The notes below the pieces were generated by a model. The model was given only the letters and a program-made list of their open reading frames with translations, did no database searches and was not told the origin of the DNA. Shown in pieces: positions 26,320-33,714 of a stretch of DNA of 64,000 nucleotides. The DNA is from MnTg04 sp964568075 (GTDB lineage Bacteria > Pseudomonadota > Gammaproteobacteria > Steroidobacterales > MnTg04). The stretch is taken from the NCBI GenBank assembly GCA_964568075.1, contig CAZMOM010000001.1, positions 62,001-126,000 on the forward strand, read 5' to 3'. Each line of letters opens with the position of its first letter. Position 1 is the stretch's first letter. Both the position numbers and the translations under genes were made by a program.

Positions 26320-26892
26320 TCAGAACATCGCCATTAAGGACACCGGTTCCGCTGTTACGACCAGGCGTAGCGGACCGCCCGGTATCGGCGCATCCAGCGG
26401 GTAACAGGTCACCAGCGTCAGCATGGAATCGCGTGTCTGCAAAGCCAGGTCCACTTCATTAATGTTAACGACCCTGATATCGCTGACCTCCAACCAGTGG
26501 GTCGACTGAGGGGTCTCCAGCAAAAGGCGATCGGTCAGGCTCAGCTTGCCGAGAAATTCGAAGTGCGTATCACGATGACCGCCGATAATGCTGTTGCCGC
26601 CCTCGCCCGGGTTCGCGCTACCAGCCACGTGCCCCGGACCGAACGCCAGCGTCCGGCCGGAACTTCCGGCGAGCACGATCAAGTCAATTCCATGATCCGG
26701 CGTCTGCAACCGGGCTATCGGCCAGGTATCCGCCCATGGCCAGGGCCTGACCTGCCGCTCGCCATCGAGAGTCCGCTGCCAGGCTTTCTGCAATAAGTGT
26801 TGCGCCAGCTCGGCCTTCGCCGGTATCCAGGCCGAGTTGATCAGGCAGGCCAGTGCGCCCGCGATAAGGATTTTGCCGATCCAGCGGCTCAT
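26320..26892 (-). CDS. Class GN sortase
   Basis: Membrane-anchored cysteine transpeptidase of the Gram-negative class GN family, which processes a single dedicated substrate. The 190-residue product has an N-terminal helix, the catalytic histidine in IIGGHRDTHF, the catalytic cysteine in LVTCYPLDA and a downstream arginine in GGPLRLVV. It starts within an ATGA overlap with the VIT/VWA gene, whose product is evidently its substrate. Confidence 0.93.
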   Translation of the reverse strand: MSRWIGKILIAGALACLINSAWIPAKAELAQHLLQKAWQRTLDGERQVRPWPWADTWPIARLQTPDHGIDLIVLAGSSGRTLAFGPGHVAGSANPGEGGNSIIGGHRDTHFEFLGKLSLTDRLLLETPQSTHWLEVSDIRVVNINEVDLALQTRDSMLTLVTCYPLDAPIPGGPLRLVVTAEPVSLMAMF

Positions 26893-29060
26893 GACTCCAA
26901 CCGCCTGTTATCGACGGTCCGCCACATCATGCCAAGCAGCAACAACACGAATCCGGCCCAGCGCCAGACCGCAGCCGGCGACGCGGTATTTGGAAACCCG
27001 ACCCGTACGACGCTTCGTGGCATGACATTCGCGACCTCGAGGCTGGCCAGCCGGCTTCCGGCCGGTCTGACCGCTGTCGTTTCCACGGCCAGCAGGCTGG
27101 TGTACCGGCTGATCAGTCCGTGCCGCAAAGCGACTGCGGTAATTTCATCCCTGGCTGCATCCGGTCTGCCATTGACGATCCCCCGATCCTGCAGGGACTC
27201 GATCTTGTTTCTGGCCCAGAGCGCGGCGACGCCTGGAGCATTCTGTGATTTCGGCAAGGGCTTCTGCAGCGCCCAGTAACCCGCTCCGCTGTCGCCACTG
27301 AATAACAAGTGATCCGGTAACCGGCTCAGTTTCGCCGATACGATCAAGGGCTCACCCGCATAAAGGTCGGGGATCCTTTCCGGCCATTGCTCGACGCTAA
27401 TATCCGCCGGCCAGTGAATATCGACGTTCTTGAGCGCCGGTTTTTCCAGTCTGGACAATAGCGCGCTCATGTTCTCTTCGACTTTCGCAATGTTATTGAT
27501 ATAGGTGTGCGTACCGCGGCCAAACCGGGCGGCTTTTTTCATAAAGTAGGAATTCGGTGCGGGACCAATTCCGACCGTGAACAGACGGCTGTCGCCCAAT
27601 TCATTTTCGATTTGATTCAGCAATTGCAATTCATTGCCGACGGCGCCGTCGGTGATAAATACGACCTGGCGCAGATAACCTGGATTCTCAACCGTCTGCA
27701 GCGCGATACGCAGAGCCGGCGCCATATTGGTACCGCCATCGGCGACCAGCCTGCGCGTGTACTTCCTGGCCTGGGCCACGTTGTGCGTATCGGCCGGAAC
27801 GGATGTGGGGAACAGGGATTCTGCGTCGCTGTTGAACTGGATCAGGTTGAAAAGATCGTCAGGCGCCAGCGTTCGAATCGCGCGATCGACCGCCGCCTTC
27901 GCCTGCTGAATGGACTCACCGTGCATCGAGCCCGACGTGTCGATGATGAGAATCAGTTCCCTCGGGAGCGCTTGTACCTGATCTATGGCCGGTGGCAGGA
28001 ACATCAACAGGACGAAATCCGTCCCATCCCAATTTTCGGTCAGCATCAGCAGGTCTGCTTGTGCGCCACCCGGCGGCTTCCAGTTTAGTTCAAAGTCCCG
28101 ATTCATTTCGGCGAACCCGCCATCGACCAGCACGGTCACCCGATCCGCCTGCCGGTCGACGCTCAACACGTGTGAACTACTCCCGATGTTTTCCGGCCAG
28201 CGATCCCCAAGCAGGCTGATCCCGATATTTGCGGTCGGCGCCAGCAAACCGCTGACGAACGGAGTGTCGAGGCGATCCTCTGCCGTATCGAACACATAAC
28301 GAACCGGGTTCAGGCTGGCCGTCAGTTGTGCGGCGCCGAATGTCGAATCCTGCCCGGGATTGAAGCGCGGCGTTATCGTCAGCGGCAGCCTCAGGCGATA
28401 TTCTCCATCGCGGTATTCGAGGGTCTCCAGGTAAGCCAGCCTGACGCTGACCTCCTCGCCCGGACCGATATTGGCCATGGACAAGGAGAACAGGTTGGCG
28501 CGTTTTTGCTCCACGACGCCTGTGCGCCGGCCTTCGCTCCTTGCCTTTTGATACTCGGCGCGCGCCTTTTTCTTTTCCCGGATCTGGCCTTCTATCGTCC
28601 TGTCCCCGATCGTGATCAGCAGCTTGTCCACGGCTGCACCTTCGGGCAACGGAAACAGGTAACGCCCTTCGATCCACTGATCGCTGGGGTTGATAAATCG
28701 CTGTACGACGCTGACCCTCGCCAGCGGACCGCTGACGGTCACTTGCATGTCGTGGGAAACCGCAGGGGCGATAAAAGGGTTGTCCTGGCTACCCAGGATC
28801 AGTGTGCCGGTACCGGGATCCGACCACTCCGCAGCGAATCCTGACTGCGGTTGAAAAAACAATACCAGACCCATGGTCAGACAGAGGGCCAGCCAGCCCC
28901 AACGCGCTTCGCGGCGTCGCAAATAGACCAGGCGCGCACGCGACAGGCGTTGCGACAGGTCGGGCCGGCAACGCCTGAGATGACAACGCCAGTCATTGTC
29001 TACGCGTGACGCGTAGAGGAAATTGGGTGGTGCTGATTTATTTCGCCGGAACCGTGGCAT
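26889..29060 (-). CDS. Sortase target protein with VIT and VWA domains
   Basis: A 723-residue surface or periplasmic protein, the partner of the class GN sortase. After a long charged N-terminus and a hydrophobic segment (about residues 53-75) come a VIT domain (about 85-215; RFINPSDQWIEGRYLFPLPEGA) and a von Willebrand A domain with an intact MIDAS motif (IIDTSGSMHGES, about 365). The C-terminus is a sorting signal: FPNTASP, a hydrophobic helix, then basic residues. The family is known as marine proteobacterial sortase target proteins; function unknown, but VIT/VWA proteins usually mediate metal-dependent adhesion. Confidence 0.93.
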   Translation of the reverse strand: MPRFRRNKSAPPNFLYASRVDNDWRCHLRRCRPDLSQRLSRARLVYLRRREARWGWLALCLTMGLVLFFQPQSGFAAEWSDPGTGTLILGSQDNPFIAPAVSHDMQVTVSGPLARVSVVQRFINPSDQWIEGRYLFPLPEGAAVDKLLITIGDRTIEGQIREKKKARAEYQKARSEGRRTGVVEQKRANLFSLSMANIGPGEEVSVRLAYLETLEYRDGEYRLRLPLTITPRFNPGQDSTFGAAQLTASLNPVRYVFDTAEDRLDTPFVSGLLAPTANIGISLLGDRWPENIGSSSHVLSVDRQADRVTVLVDGGFAEMNRDFELNWKPPGGAQADLLMLTENWDGTDFVLLMFLPPAIDQVQALPRELILIIDTSGSMHGESIQQAKAAVDRAIRTLAPDDLFNLIQFNSDAESLFPTSVPADTHNVAQARKYTRRLVADGGTNMAPALRIALQTVENPGYLRQVVFITDGAVGNELQLLNQIENELGDSRLFTVGIGPAPNSYFMKKAARFGRGTHTYINNIAKVEENMSALLSRLEKPALKNVDIHWPADISVEQWPERIPDLYAGEPLIVSAKLSRLPDHLLFSGDSGAGYWALQKPLPKSQNAPGVAALWARNKIESLQDRGIVNGRPDAARDEITAVALRHGLISRYTSLLAVETTAVRPAGSRLASLEVANVMPRSVVRVGFPNTASPAAVWRWAGFVLLLLGMMWRTVDNRRLES

Positions 29061-29200
29061 GATCGCTTCCCTTTTTGCAACTGGATTTCATTGCAACAGG
29101 GAGAAACGACACGGAACTGGCGCAGTTATGGATAGCCGCTGACGAAAAATGGCAAATTGTGGCAGTCGTTAAGGGTTGCCGTGACCTGCGGACATAACCA

Positions 29201-29848
29201 TCAATCGATAGTTTCCGTATACCCCGGAACGATCTGCCAAATAAATTGGTATGGAGACCGTCCAGCTCTGGTAATTCGATAATAACCGTCCGACGTTCTG
29301 ATAGTTCCCTCAATCATTCCATTTGCATCGATAACAAGCACAACACTGCCATATTCTTCACCAATGATCCCGCCAGACCATGCTGATATACCTGCCTCAA
29401 AACCTGTTACATAATCATCCTTAGAACTCGCATAAGAGACCAATTTCGTATCATCGAACAAATTCAGCGGAAGCAAGTTATTGTATTCATCGCGAATGAT
29501 GCTTCTTATCGAATCTGAATCTATGGTGACGACTCGGTACCGATGTACCGGGCGTTTCTCAAGAAATTGTTCAAGAATGGCTTTATCCAGCATCGCTTCA
29601 TCGACATCATGAAATAACTCTTGCTCATGATCCGGATTTTCCACCGCGTTAGTAAGCGATAAAGCAGACTCGGCAATCTCGTCGGTCCCGTGCAAATTTT
29701 TATCGTTAGTTCGAACATCGAAAACCTGACCGGAAATTATTGATGAAAAATCTTTTCCCGCAATTGGCCGCTGATAGGCTGCGACGATCAGAACCGCGAA
29801 TATTATTGCTATCAGTAACTGGGTCTTCTTGGAAAGTCTTTTTTTCAA
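29201..29848 (-). CDS. Membrane-anchored orphan metalloprotease-propeptide-like protein
   Basis: A 215-residue protein with one N-terminal helix (LLIAIIFAVLIVAAY) and an exported domain. Its second half (RYRVVTIDSDSIRS, LPLNLFDDTKLV, SAWSGGIIGEE, SVVLVIDANGMIEGTIR) follows the strand pattern of the N-terminal propeptide of reprolysin-like M12 metalloproteases, yet the protein stops where the protease domain would begin and no HExxH sequence follows. The DNA looks AT-richer than its neighbours, suggesting transfer. It could be an inhibitor, an immunity-like protein or a remnant. Resemblance judged by eye. Confidence 0.6.
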   Translation of the reverse strand: MKKRLSKKTQLLIAIIFAVLIVAAYQRPIAGKDFSSIISGQVFDVRTNDKNLHGTDEIAESALSLTNAVENPDHEQELFHDVDEAMLDKAILEQFLEKRPVHRYRVVTIDSDSIRSIIRDEYNNLLPLNLFDDTKLVSYASSKDDYVTGFEAGISAWSGGIIGEEYGSVVLVIDANGMIEGTIRTSDGYYRITRAGRSPYQFIWQIVPGYTETID

Positions 29849-30013
29849 CGCACTCTCGGTTTCTTGACCGGCCAGCGGGAAATTCTTACGAACTTGCCTT
29901 CAGCAGGGAGCTCGCAATCTATCCCCGCTATTGCCTACAGGTTAGCAGATGTCTCTTCGAAACAGAGAACGGCACATTCACGGCAAAAATATTGATGAGC
30001 TGATCAATTACTG

Positions 30014-31342
30014 CTAGTGAGTCAGATTCTCGAGCACAACCGCAGCTTCCGTACGGCGGATAACAATCTCATCGATATTCTCGACAGCAAGCAGATTGTT
30101 GGCTCCATCGTAATATTCGATGGTGTGTGGAAACCTGAAGCCGTCTTCGTCGTAGAAATCATCCATCACCATGACGTAAACCGGCGCTCCCGATTCGTCC
30201 AGTATTATCGCCTTGACGATATCGCCAGTGTGGCTGTCGATCAGGAGGTTCCAGCGGGTGCCGCTAGCTTGGATCAGTTCGAGCCCCCAGGCCAGCACGT
30301 CGCCATGCTTGTGCATTCCTATCTTACGCGTTTGGTGGCCCTTGTCCCTCCATTCCACGACCGGGTCATCGAACTCGAATGACTCGATAAGGATTCTCTC
30401 CAGCGCTGCCGGCAATCCCCTGCTGTCCCCTTCCGGGAGAGATACCGAATCGCCATCGAACCCGGCTTCCGAGACCTGCTCGCCCGACCCTACGAGACGC
30501 TTGATTCCCTTGCCACGCTGGCTATTGATTTGCAGGTCGAAAGTTTCCTCTCCCGCGGTAATCGTCCCGCGTTGCTCGATCGATTGTATGCTTTTCAGAT
30601 TCAGGTAACCGCCGCGGCCCCGTATATGGGTGCCGATCGCAATACCTTTAGGCTGGGCGACGTCAGCTATCACCAGCCCGTCCGCGACCCGCTCCGCTTC
30701 AGTTCTTGCCACCAGTGTATCGGTGAAAGCTTCGGCATCGCCGACCAAGTCCATCATTTTCCGGGTTTCCGCGGCAAAAACGCTCGCATCGAGCATTCGG
30801 TCCTTTGGCAAGGGTCCCAATTGATGCATCCAGAAATCAGGATACGGCGGCAACTCGCCCTCCCAGACCGCATCAGGCTGGTAAGCCATCCACACGTCCC
30901 ACATATAGAGTTCGGTATCCATGACCTTTTGATAGAGCCGGCCGATGATCCCGCTGTCCTCCCAGTAATGATGAATCCTGGGACCAGCCAGTAACGGCAA
31001 AACATCCGGGACATGTTTCTCTTTCGCGCCGAGCGTCGGCACATGGATTACAAATGTCTCGAGCCGGCCGTCGTTCTGGCTCGCGGCAACAAACTCGTCA
31101 TTCAGATCGGCCATGCCTCGCAGGCAGATGCCACAGGTCGGGCCACTGATAAACACCAGCCTGACCTGGCCGCGATGGGCGTTGAAATCGTTGCGTAGTT
31201 TTTCGAGGTCCTGGCTGATGACTTCGTAATTGAGGTAATCGGATTTTGCAGCAAGCTCGCTGCCGTATTCGCCTGTATCCTGACTGCACGCTACAAGCAG
31301 GAAAATGTTCGCCAAAATAAGCGGAAAAAACTTTCTATTCAT
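30014..31342 (-). CDS. Lipoprotein with thioredoxin-like and C-terminal beta domain
   Basis: A 442-residue lipoprotein (signal ending LLVAC). Residues about 55-190 look like a thioredoxin fold with the redox-type motif ISGPTCGICLRGMADLND (CGIC). The C-terminal half (about 215-440) is beta-rich (YLNLKSIQSIEQRG, NLLIDSHTGDIVKAI, FPHTIEYYDG) and resembles outer-membrane-lipoprotein sorting or LolA-like folds. The start overlaps the upstream MerT-like gene by 8 bases, so it is the last gene of the MerR-controlled operon A. It could bind or reduce metal-thiol adducts in the periplasm. I know no named family for this combination. Confidence 0.75.
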   Translation of the reverse strand: MNRKFFPLILANIFLLVACSQDTGEYGSELAAKSDYLNYEVISQDLEKLRNDFNAHRGQVRLVFISGPTCGICLRGMADLNDEFVAASQNDGRLETFVIHVPTLGAKEKHVPDVLPLLAGPRIHHYWEDSGIIGRLYQKVMDTELYMWDVWMAYQPDAVWEGELPPYPDFWMHQLGPLPKDRMLDASVFAAETRKMMDLVGDAEAFTDTLVARTEAERVADGLVIADVAQPKGIAIGTHIRGRGGYLNLKSIQSIEQRGTITAGEETFDLQINSQRGKGIKRLVGSGEQVSEAGFDGDSVSLPEGDSRGLPAALERILIESFEFDDPVVEWRDKGHQTRKIGMHKHGDVLAWGLELIQASGTRWNLLIDSHTGDIVKAIILDESGAPVYVMVMDDFYDEDGFRFPHTIEYYDGANNLLAVENIDEIVIRRTEAAVVLENLTH

Positions 31343-31712
31343 CGCGCAGTCCCTCGGGGGTCGGGTCAACCAATATCCATTGCAGGTCATCGGCAAAAAA
31401 AGCGAGCACAATCATGGCGGCGGCGACCCATAGCATCACCTTCAGCCATACCGACGGCCTTGTCGGACAGGTTCCGTCTTCACAAACCGGCTGCGGCCGG
31501 TAAACACGCCAGAAAGCCCAGGCCAGCAGCGCTGCCGCCACGGACAGAATGTAAGGCCGGAATGGCTGCCATCGGGCCATCGTCACCGCGCCGGAGACGC
31601 CAAACAAGACAACCGCCCAGGGTCCGATACAGCAAAGACCGATGAACGATGCGAAGGTGCTAATGCCTATTGCGCCGCTTGTCGTAGCGGCAATTTTATT
31701 TCGATCATCCAT
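31335..31712 (-). CDS. MerT-like metal transport membrane protein
   Basis: A 125-residue protein with three to four helices. The first carries vicinal cysteines in FIGLCCIGPWAVV, as MerT does for Hg2+, and a second cysteine pair (CEDGTC) lies in a loop near residue 80. It overlaps both neighbours by 8 bases (ATG inside the previous gene, stop inside the next), so translation is coupled. Import or export of a thiophilic metal is inferred; MerT homologues normally feed MerA, which is absent here. Confidence 0.75.
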   Translation of the reverse strand: MDDRNKIAATTSGAIGISTFASFIGLCCIGPWAVVLFGVSGAVTMARWQPFRPYILSVAAALLAWAFWRVYRPQPVCEDGTCPTRPSVWLKVMLWVAAAMIVLAFFADDLQWILVDPTPEGLRDE

Positions 31713-32025
31713 CGCTCAGATATTTCCTGATCACGTTCATAATCGATTGTTGGGTCGGTACGCCGTCTTCGCTGTCATAAATCCGGCAACCCACGCCGTC
31801 TCCCATTTGGCGCCCATCGACATCTTCTCCGTCAACCAGGATCGTCGGCGACCCCCAGGATTTCATCTCTTCGGGCGTGTCCGGATGGAAGACGTCGATG
31901 GACTCATAATCCTTGAGGCCAAATTCCGCCATCGCCCGTTCAAGCGTCGAACGCGCCGCAGCCTCAAGCGGACAACCGTCAAAGCTCAAAAACTGAATCC
32001 GTGGAACCGCCTCATGTCGCGACAA
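31705..32025 (-). CDS. Thioredoxin-like small protein of the metal operon
   Basis: A 106-residue cytoplasmic protein with a thioredoxin-like outline: IQFLSFDGCPLEAAARSTLERA (one cysteine at the active-site position, followed by a helix), then GSPTILVDGEDVDG with the cis-proline type SPT segment, and CRIYDSEDGVPT. Similar small proteins accompany MerT-like and mercury-lyase-like genes. The start is a TTG overlapping the end of the upstream membrane-protein gene by 14 bases. Binding or relay of metal through cysteines is an inference. Confidence 0.7.
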   Translation of the reverse strand: MSRHEAVPRIQFLSFDGCPLEAAARSTLERAMAEFGLKDYESIDVFHPDTPEEMKSWGSPTILVDGEDVDGRQMGDGVGCRIYDSEDGVPTQQSIMNVIRKYLSDG

Positions 32026-32398
32026 AATATTTTCCCCATATCCTTTCGCTGATAATCCAGACGGCTAATGCGCCCCACAGGCCGATGTTGCCGATCAGTT
32101 CCCATCCCTGCGGACCACCAAAATCAACCAATCCCGTGCCATGCAACAGCGAAGCCAGCGCGGCGAGCAAAAACCATGGCCCGGTAAAAACGCAGTGGAC
32201 CCGTCGACAGCTCAATGCGTTGCGCACACAAACAAGACCCATAACCAGAAACGAAAGAGTCCAGACCACTGTTCTCGGCGTTTCCGACAGGTAATAGGCG
32301 CTCAAAGAAATGGCGGCTACAGGCAACCCGACAATGACGACCAGGCTTTTCAAATTACCGGTAATGTCTCTGTTTGCCGATTTGTTTTCTTCGCTCAT
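32012..32398 (-). CDS. Four-helix membrane protein, first gene of metal operon A
   Basis: A 128-residue protein with four hydrophobic helices and a cysteine/histidine loop, ALSCRRVHCVFTGPWFLL, between helices 2 and 3. I recognise this C-x-R-x-H-C-x-F-T-G-P-W pattern from unnamed membrane proteins next to mercury-type genes but know no function. ATG 32398 (MSEENKSAN) is chosen; the MerR-type promoter lies 50 bases upstream. Confidence 0.7.
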   Translation of the reverse strand: MSEENKSANRDITGNLKSLVVIVGLPVAAISLSAYYLSETPRTVVWTLSFLVMGLVCVRNALSCRRVHCVFTGPWFLLAALASLLHGTGLVDFGGPQGWELIGNIGLWGALAVWIISERIWGKYFVAT

Positions 32399-32447
32399 AA
32401 GAAACCCAGCCATGCAAAAATATGATGAAACCAACCGCAGGATTTCC

Positions 32448-32478
32448 AGTCTATTACCTGTAGCAACTACAGATTCAA
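32448..32478 (-). promoter_or_regulatory. MerR-type promoter/operator A
   Basis: On the minus strand, -35 TTGAAT (32478-32473) and -10 TAGACT (32453-32448) are 19 bp apart, the overlong spacing that defines MerR-activated promoters. The spacer contains the dyad CTGTAG-TTG-CTACAG. It faces the four-gene operon A and is divergent from merR (GTG 32489). The same dyad, with one change, occurs at 36691. Confidence 0.88.
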
Positions 32479-32488
32479 GGAAAATATC

Positions 32489-32923
32489 GTGAAAAGACGG
32501 GAAATTTTTCCGGTCGGCATCGGCGCCTTGTCCCGCCGGACCGGGTGCAATATCGAAACGATCCGATATTACGAGAAAAAAGAGCTATTGCCCGACCCGC
32601 CACGCAGCGTTGGCGGGCATCGTCTCTATAGCGCGGATCATATGAAACGGCTGACTTTTATCCGCCGTACGCGAAAATTCGGTTTCACGATGAAACAGAT
32701 CAGGCAACTGCTGAGCCTTGTGGATCAGAATCAATACAGCTGCCGCGACATCAAGTCGCTGACCATGGATCATGTCGTGGAAATCAGAGATAAGATTGCC
32801 GGATTGAAAAAACTTGAACAAGCCCTGCTAAAGATGGCGGCAGACTGTAGCGACGACCAGCTTCCGGTGTGTCCGATTATCGATGCCTTGTACGAGCCAC
32901 TGGACGTTGACGCACCGGCCTGA
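32489..32923 (+). CDS. MerR family metal-responsive regulator
   Basis: A 144-residue MerR-family activator: winged helix with IGALSRRTGCNIETIRYYE, the RLYSADHMKRLTFI segment and a dimerisation helix from about residue 88. Cysteines 85, 120 and 128 fall close to the Hg-binding triad of MerR (82, 117, 126), and the end CPIIDALYEP is typical of thiol-metal sensors, so it probably senses Hg, Pb, Cd or a related ion. It presumably controls both operator A beside it and operator B at 36685. GTG start. Confidence 0.88.
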   Translation: MKRREIFPVGIGALSRRTGCNIETIRYYEKKELLPDPPRSVGGHRLYSADHMKRLTFIRRTRKFGFTMKQIRQLLSLVDQNQYSCRDIKSLTMDHVVEIRDKIAGLKKLEQALLKMAADCSDDQLPVCPIIDALYEPLDVDAPA

Positions 32924-32983
32924 AACCGTACTTCTGTTACACGGCGATTAACAGCGGCGGTATTTCCGTTTACAGTCACCCAT

Positions 32984-33676
32984 ATGCCAAAGAACATTGC
33001 TATCGTTGAAGACGAGCCGGCCATCCGGGACAACTACTCCGCGGCTTTCTCACGCCAGGGTTACAAGGTCAGTGGATACTCCGACAGAAAGCAGGCGCTG
33101 GACGCTTTTTCGGTTCGTCTGCCCGATCTGGTTATCATCGATGTCAATCTCGGCGACGAGACCGAAGGCGGTTTTGACTTGTGCCGCGAGCTGCGCACCA
33201 GAAGCCCCGAACTCCCGATTATTTTTCTGACGGCCATGGATAGCGAACTCGATGTGATCTCCGGCCTGCGGCTGGGCGCCGATGATTATCTGACCAAGGA
33301 CATCAGCATCAGCCAGATTCTGGCCCGTGTCGGCGCCCTGTTCAGGCGTGTTAAAGCGTTAAGCCAGCCGGTAACGAACGATCAAAAACTGGTACAGGGT
33401 CAGCTGGAACTGGATGTTGACCGGCTTAGCGCACACTGGGCCGGTAAAAAAGTACCGCTGAGCCTGACCGAGTTCTGGCTGGTCCACGCGCTTGCGCGAT
33501 TCCCTGGCCACGTCAAGAACCGGCAACAACTGATGGATGCCGCCAACACCGTGCTTGACGACAACACGATCACCTCACACATCAAACGGATACGCCACAA
33601 ATTCTGCGACGTGGATGCAGGCTTCGAGGCTATCGAAACCGTTTATGGCATGGGATATCGCTGGGTCGAGGCCTGA
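32984..33676 (+). CDS. Dedicated-sortase-system response regulator (OmpR/PhoB type)
   Basis: A 230-residue DNA-binding response regulator. The receiver domain has Asp residues in VEDEP, phospho-acceptor Asp in LVIIDVNLGDE, FLTAMD and LTKD; the C-terminal winged helix ends ETVYGMGYRW. With the histidine kinase 39 bases downstream and the class GN sortase nearby, it matches the response regulator always found with proteobacterial dedicated sortases. It likely controls the sortase/target operon. Confidence 0.9.
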   Translation: MPKNIAIVEDEPAIRDNYSAAFSRQGYKVSGYSDRKQALDAFSVRLPDLVIIDVNLGDETEGGFDLCRELRTRSPELPIIFLTAMDSELDVISGLRLGADDYLTKDISISQILARVGALFRRVKALSQPVTNDQKLVQGQLELDVDRLSAHWAGKKVPLSLTEFWLVHALARFPGHVKNRQQLMDAANTVLDDNTITSHIKRIRHKFCDVDAGFEAIETVYGMGYRWVEA

Positions 33677-33714
33677 CCGGAGCCGGTCATGAGCCATTCG
33701 GATCAGCCGACGCC

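Noticed and set aside
31335..32025. Classical mer operon
   Set aside because: MerT-like and MerR-like proteins are present, but no mercuric reductase, no merB and atypical partner genes, so mercury detoxification by reduction cannot be claimed.
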